Source of the DNA: an uncultured Micrococcales bacterium
GTDB lineage: Bacteria; Actinomycetota; Actinomycetes; S36-B12; GCA-2699445
NCBI GenBank assembly: GCA_903915555.1
Contig: CAIWTL010000429.1
Location: forward strand, 1 to 9,026
Reading direction: 5' to 3'
DNA length: 9,026 nt
The notes under the pieces were generated by a model that saw only the letters and a program-made list of their open reading frames with translations, had not been told where the DNA came from and made no database searches. The position numbers and the translations under genes are program-made. This document shows positions 6,105 to 9,026 of this stretch, piece after piece. Each line of letters starts with the position of its first letter. Position 1 is the first letter of the stretch.

Positions 6105-6644
6105 TCACCGCGATGCGGCGAACCTCGCCCGCCCGACGGCCGCGGTCACAAGACCGGCTGTCACAAGAACCGCGAATCGCAGCCAGGTCTGCGCCGACAT
6201 GAGCATCAGGATCACCCCGTAGACCATCGACAGGGCCCCGGCGAGCAGGACGCCGTCGCGGATGACCCGGGTGCTTCCCCTGCGGATCGCCACCAGGGAG
6301 CCGACCATCACGACAGACGACAGCGCGACGACGAGGGATCCGACCTCCGTGCTCCAGACGTCCTCCTGAGCGCGCGCGCGAGCACGCAGATCGCGGATCC
6401 GCTCCTCGAGGGCGATCTGCTCGTCTCGCGACATGGTCACCTGGGCGCGCAGTTGGACCGCCGCCAGGGACTCCAACTGCGCCCTGCTGCCCTCCGCCGG
6501 GTCGGGCCGCAGAGTCGTGACACTGACACCCATCACGACAGCGAGCACGATGCCCAGGCACAGCGAGAAGAGCGTCTCGAGCGGTTGCGTCCGGCGGGGT
6601 GCGCCGATTCCCGGGTCGGTCGCGGCGACTCGCCCCCTGCTCAT
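6105..6644 (-). CDS. Four-helix membrane protein with coiled-coil loop, unknown function
   Basis: A 179-residue protein I cannot assign to a named family. A hydrophilic, Arg-containing N-terminus (1-22) is followed by membrane helix one (about 24-45). A long hydrophilic segment (46-100) comes next, whose part 55-95 is Gln/Glu/Arg/Leu-rich and looks like an amphipathic coiled coil. Three more helices follow (about 101-120, 131-151, 154-171) and a short Arg-rich tail. By the positive-inside rule the N-terminus should be cytoplasmic and the coiled coil outside, though its many arginines make this uncertain. ATG 6644 is preferred over GTG 6650, because the G-run at 6649-6654 gives it proper Shine-Dalgarno spacing. 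The gene is monocistronic by position: convergent with the 67-residue gene and divergent from the Ddn-like gene. A perfect 12-bp palindrome lies just upstream. Confidence 0.75.
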   Translation of the reverse strand: MSRGRVAATDPGIGAPRRTQPLETLFSLCLGIVLAVVMGVSVTTLRPDPAEGSRAQLESLAAVQLRAQVTMSRDEQIALEERIRDLRARARAQEDVWSTEVGSLVVALSSVVMVGSLVAIRRGSTRVIRDGVLLAGALSMVYGVILMLMSAQTWLRFAVLVTAGLVTAAVGRARFAASR

Positions 6645-6656
6645 CGTCACCCCCAG

Positions 6657-6668
6657 GCATCCGGATGC
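6657..6668. promoter_or_regulatory. Perfect 12-bp palindrome, candidate operator of the four-helix protein gene
   Basis: GCATCCGGATGC reads the same on both strands and ends 12 bases before ATG 6644 (minus strand). A TAGCGT, which fits the actinobacterial TAnnnT -10 pattern, lies just upstream at 6685-6680. The palindrome would therefore fall at or just after the transcription start, a classic repressor position. No fitting -35 hexamer was found. Confidence 0.35.
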
Positions 6669-6679
6669 TCCGCACGCCC

Positions 6680-6685
6680 ACGCTA
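6680..6685 (-). promoter_or_regulatory. Possible -10 element for the four-helix protein gene
   Basis: TAGCGT on the minus strand matches TAnnnT and lies about 35 bases before ATG 6644. A TTGACC sits 26 bases further upstream, too far for a standard -35, so the promoter call rests on the -10 and position alone. Confidence 0.25.
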
Positions 6686-6745
6686 GGCAGCCGCCGGCGC
6701 GTGAGGGAACAGGTCAACGGGTCGTCGTCGCACCCGGGACGGGCA

Positions 6746-6816
6746 CACCGGTGGAAGGGCATCGACACCTTCCTTGGGTGTTGACTGAGTCCGGTGTCCA
6801 CCGCCCGGATCGGTGG
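6746..6816. promoter_or_regulatory. Cluster of CGGTG/CACCG half-sites upstream of the Ddn-like gene
   Basis: CACCGGTG (6746-6753) is an 8-bp palindrome. CGGTG-TC-CACCG (6792-6803) is an inverted repeat. CCACCG (6798-6803) also pairs with CGGTGG (6811-6816) across seven bases, so the middle arm has two possible partners. A separate GGAAGG/CCTTCC inverted repeat spans 6753-6773. A TTGACT at 6781-6786 resembles a -35, but no good -10 follows at the right distance. The array could be an operator or a leader RNA switch; chance is possible in this composition. Confidence 0.35.
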
Positions 6817-6866
6817 GCGGCGGACGGATCGATGCGGCACCGCTGAGTACGACGGAAGAAGATGAC

Positions 6867-7301
6867 ATGCCCCTCGAAGGAGAGTACGAACCGAGCCCCA
6901 CCGACTTCGTCCGCCGACAGGTGGAGGACTACGAGCGCACCGGTGGCCGGGAGGGCGGCACGATGATGGGGCTGCCGGTGGTGATCCTGACGACGATGGG
7001 CGCGACGTCGGGCAAACTCCGCAAGACGCCTCTCATGCGTGTCGAGCACGACGGCCGCTACGTCGTCGTCGCGTCGAAGGGGGGCGCACCTGACAACCCC
7101 GCGTGGTACCGCAATGTCGTCGCACACCCCACCGTCGAACTGCAGGACGGCGCCGAGCGGCACGACTACGAGGCGAGGGAACTGAAGGGTGAGGAGCGCG
7201 CCGAGTGGTGGGACCGCTGCGTCGCCGCCTTCCCGCAGTACGCGGGCTACGCAGCGAACACCGACCGCTTGATCCCGTTGTTCGTCCTGACCCGCGTCTG
7301 A
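6867..7301 (+). CDS. Deazaflavin (F420)-dependent oxidoreductase, Ddn/nitroreductase family
   Basis: A 144-residue protein of the Ddn-like flavin/deazaflavin oxidoreductase family, which uses reduced F420 to reduce quinones, nitroimidazoles or other electron-poor compounds. The family blocks are clear. Residues 39-60 hold TTMGATSGK and a TPL motif, 69-84 hold ASKGGAPDNPAWYRNV, then HPTVELQ (87-93), and the C-terminus (about 125-144) holds paired tyrosines (Tyr125, Tyr128) and a TDRLIPLFVLTR end resembling Ddn's substrate-side helix and last strand. Length matches Ddn (about 150). No signal peptide is seen; relatives are often membrane-associated. ATG 6867 has a GGAAGAAG site upstream and gives a family-like N-terminus; a GTG at 6813 would add 18 atypical residues. 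The MFS exporter starts 58 bases downstream and may be co-transcribed. The native substrate cannot be told from sequence. Confidence 0.92.
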   Translation: MPLEGEYEPSPTDFVRRQVEDYERTGGREGGTMMGLPVVILTTMGATSGKLRKTPLMRVEHDGRYVVVASKGGAPDNPAWYRNVVAHPTVELQDGAERHDYEARELKGEERAEWWDRCVAAFPQYAGYAANTDRLIPLFVLTRV

Positions 7302-7359
7302 CACCCTTGCGGCCGATGGACACCGGATCGCGACATTCCGAGCGGGTGGGGACAGACCG

Positions 7360-8895
7360 GTGACGGTATCGCAGACCCCGGTCCGGAAGGACCCGCGTCG
7401 ATGGTGGGCCCTCGTGGCCATGTGCCTCGCCATCTTCCTCGTGGCTGTCGACGGGACCGTGCTGAGTCTGGCCACTCCGAGCATCGTCCGCGACCTGCAG
7501 CCGACTGCCACCCAGGTGCTGTGGATCGGCGACATCTACTCGTTCGTGCTCGCCGGGCTCCTCATCACGATGGGGAACCTCGGGGACCGGTGGGGACGAA
7601 AGCGCATGCTGCTGGTGGGCGGTTCCCTCTTCGCGCTCATCTCGATCCCCGCCGCCTACGCCCAGAGCGCGGAAGCCCTCATCCTCATGCGGGCACTCCT
7701 CGGGGTGGCCGGTGCGACCCTCATGCCTTCGACCCTGGCCCTCATGCGGTCGACCTTCACCGACGACAAGGAACGCAGCTTCGCCATCGGGGTGTGGAGT
7801 GCGATGGGAGCGGCGGGCGCAGCGGCGGGCCCCCTCGTGGGCGGCATACTCCTGCAGCACTTCTGGTGGGGTTCGGTGTTCCTCATCAACGTCCCCATCA
7901 TGGCGCTGGTGCTCGTCATCGGCCTACCGACGCTCAAGGAGTCATGGGACCCCGACGCCGGTCCTCTGGACCTCGTCTCCGTGGCTCTGTCGATGGTCGG
8001 GATCCTCGGTGTCGTCTACTTCATCAAGGAGTCGGCTGTCCATGGACTCGCTCCCGAGTACCTGCTCGCGGGAGCCGTGGGAACGGCGGCGCTGGTGTGG
8101 TTCATCGTCCGCCAGCGGCGCCTCGAACACCCGCTGGTGGATGTGCGTCTGTTCTCCAACTGGCCCTTCACCGGCGCAGTCCTCGGGATGCTGTTGTCGG
8201 TCTTCGGACTGGCGGGCGTCATCTTCTTCTTCTCCCAGTACCTGCAGTTCGTCCTGAAGCTCGAGCCCCTGCAGGCCGGGCTCTTCGAACTGCCCGCCAC
8301 CCTCGCCGCTCTCGTGGCAGCCCTGGTCGCCGGAGCCATCATGCGTCGGTTCGGCAGGGGTCCGGCAACAGCCACGGGTCTGCTGGCCATCGGTGTCGGC
8401 ATGGCCGCGATCGCCCTCCTGCTGGACCGACCCAGCTTCATCCTGTTCGTCGTACCCCTGATCCTCATCGGGGCAGGGGACGGTGTTGCCCTGACCATCG
8501 CGTCGGACACGGTGCTGGCCGTCGCGCCCAAGGACCGCGCAGGTGCGGCCTCGGCGGTGTCCGAGACGGGCTACGAACTGGGGACGGCGCTCGGGATCGC
8601 GATCCTCGGCAGCATCCTCACCGCCGTCTACCAGGCGACGCTTGCTCTGCCGTCCGGTGTCGATGACGGTGTGGCATCCGCAGCGATGGAGTCCCCCGGA
8701 GAGGCGTTCGAGGTCGTGCAACGGATGCCCGACGCCATGGCGCAACAGGTCATCTCGGCCGTCGAGGGCGCCTTCACGCATGCCCTGTCGGTGACGACGC
8801 TCGTGGGAGCGCTCGTTCTTGGCCTGGGCGCTGTCGCGACCTGGTGGATGCTGCCCGGCAAGGGCGAGATCGTGGACGAGATGAGCAAACACTGA
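7360..8895 (+). CDS. MFS multidrug exporter, DHA2 / QacA-SmvA type, 14 membrane helices
   Basis: A 511-residue proton-coupled exporter of the drug:H+ antiporter-2 family. The sequence closely follows the QacA/SmvA plan: helix one with an acidic residue (Asp31 in VAVDGTVL), WIGDIYSFVLAG (Asp58) in helix two, motif A GNLGDRWGRKR at 72-82, an Arg111-containing helix four, and antiporter motif C as GAAGAAAGPLVGG at 150-162. Near the C-terminus SETGYELG (401-408) places Glu402 and Glu406 where, from memory, QacA has the acidic residues Glu407 and Asp411. Two long loops and about 14 helices agree with the length. Such proteins expel lipophilic cations such as quaternary ammonium compounds and dyes, but the actual substrate is not visible. 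GTG 7360 follows a GGGTGGGGA site. No TetR-type regulator is adjacent. The Ddn-like gene lies directly upstream. Confidence 0.94.
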   Translation: MTVSQTPVRKDPRRWWALVAMCLAIFLVAVDGTVLSLATPSIVRDLQPTATQVLWIGDIYSFVLAGLLITMGNLGDRWGRKRMLLVGGSLFALISIPAAYAQSAEALILMRALLGVAGATLMPSTLALMRSTFTDDKERSFAIGVWSAMGAAGAAAGPLVGGILLQHFWWGSVFLINVPIMALVLVIGLPTLKESWDPDAGPLDLVSVALSMVGILGVVYFIKESAVHGLAPEYLLAGAVGTAALVWFIVRQRRLEHPLVDVRLFSNWPFTGAVLGMLLSVFGLAGVIFFFSQYLQFVLKLEPLQAGLFELPATLAALVAALVAGAIMRRFGRGPATATGLLAIGVGMAAIALLLDRPSFILFVVPLILIGAGDGVALTIASDTVLAVAPKDRAGAASAVSETGYELGTALGIAILGSILTAVYQATLALPSGVDDGVASAAMESPGEAFEVVQRMPDAMAQQVISAVEGAFTHALSVTTLVGALVLGLGAVATWWMLPGKGEIVDEMSKH

Positions 8896-8919
8896 CGGTC
8901 CTCCGGTGGTCCTCGCGCG

Positions 8920-8925
8920 TAGGCT
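8920..8925 (+). promoter_or_regulatory. Probable -10 element of the last gene
   Basis: TAGGCT in the 81-base gap after the exporter gene is a good actinobacterial -10 (TAnnnT). It lies about 50 bases before ATG 8977, suggesting the last gene is transcribed separately. No clear -35 is visible. An imperfect palindrome (cacgggatcctgtg, 8935-8948) sits just after the expected start of transcription. Confidence 0.35.
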
Positions 8926-8976
8926 GCAGACGCACACGGGATCCTGTGAGCAAGACCACGACACGACAGGAGTGAC

Positions 8977-9026
8977 ATGAGCGACGAGGACATCACCGGC
9001 GGCCCCGCGGCCGGGGAAGGCGTGGC
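8977..9026 (+). CDS. Start of an acidic protein of unknown function (3' end outside window)
   Basis: ATG 8977 follows AGGAG at 8968-8972 with four-base spacing, a convincing ribosome binding site. Only 16 complete codons are visible, giving MSDEDITGGPAAGEGV and then an alanine. The start is acidic and Gly/Ala-rich, suggesting a low-complexity, probably soluble N-terminus. No family can be assigned from this length. It is on the same strand as the exporter, 81 bases downstream, but seems to have its own promoter. Confidence 0.6.
   Translation, partial: MSDEDITGGPAAGEGV

Noticed and set aside
6061..6840. 259-codon minus-strand frame overlapping the four-helix protein gene
   Set aside because: Arg/Pro-rich and hydrophilic, whereas the overlapping frame gives clean membrane helices and a sensible start; the frame also crosses the regulatory region.
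6813..6866. GTG at 6813 as start of the Ddn-like protein
   Set aside because: It would add 18 residues not expected in the family and run through the inverted-repeat region; ATG 6867 has a GGAAGAAG site.
8896..8919. Possible terminator after the MFS exporter gene
   Set aside because: The bases after the stop do not form a stem of five or more pairs with a loop of usual size, and there is no T-run.
7942..8964. 340-codon minus-strand open frame opposite the MFS exporter
   Set aside because: Low-complexity Gln/Glu/Arg/Gly/Asp composition typical of antisense frames; the plus strand encodes an unmistakable 14-helix transporter.

Overview
This window looks like chromosomal DNA from a high-GC actinobacterium. 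The codons end overwhelmingly in G or C, and long spurious open frames lie opposite nearly every gene. Several families here are typical of mycolic-acid actinobacteria (Mycobacteriales): an Rv1481-like (UPF0353) VWA membrane protein, a tandem CNNM/CBS pair like Rv1842c-Rv1841c, and an F420-dependent Ddn-type protein. A Dietzia- or Gordonia-like host is only a guess. I see no rRNA, tRNA, CRISPR array, insertion sequence, integrase, attachment site or origin. No gene-free stretch exceeds 300 bases; the longest, about 222 bases (6645-6866), is a divergent regulatory region.

Layout. 1-599 (+) is the 3' part of the VWA protein. It converges on a minus-strand block read from right to left: VKOR-family membrane protein (5745-5080), CNNM/CBS/CorC protein (5027-3729), a second, shorter CNNM/CBS protein whose start overlaps the previous stop by 4 bases (3732-2722), zinc-ribbon thioredoxin (2652-2224) and a membrane-anchored SxxK serine hydrolase (2097-622). 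Spacing suggests the first four may be co-transcribed. The hydrolase follows a hairpin and a 126-base gap and has its own strong ribosome binding site. A 67-residue Cys-rich protein (5883-6086, +) diverges from the VKOR gene and converges on a four-helix membrane protein with a coiled-coil loop (6644-6105, -). Then come a deazaflavin-dependent (Ddn-like) oxidoreductase (6867-7301, +), a QacA-type 14-helix MFS exporter (7360-8895, +), and the start of an acidic protein cut off by the window end (8977-9026, +).

Themes. The recognisable roles are thiol redox (VKOR, thioredoxin, possibly the small Cys protein), membrane transport (CNNM pair, MFS exporter), envelope-associated hydrolysis (SxxK enzyme) and F420-linked reduction next to an exporter, which could form a small detoxification unit. 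These links are inferred from gene order. I found no convincing undescribed multi-gene system. The best leads are the uncharacterised 67-residue protein, the orphan four-helix protein with a perfect 12-bp palindrome in its leader, and the repeat-rich region before the Ddn-like gene.
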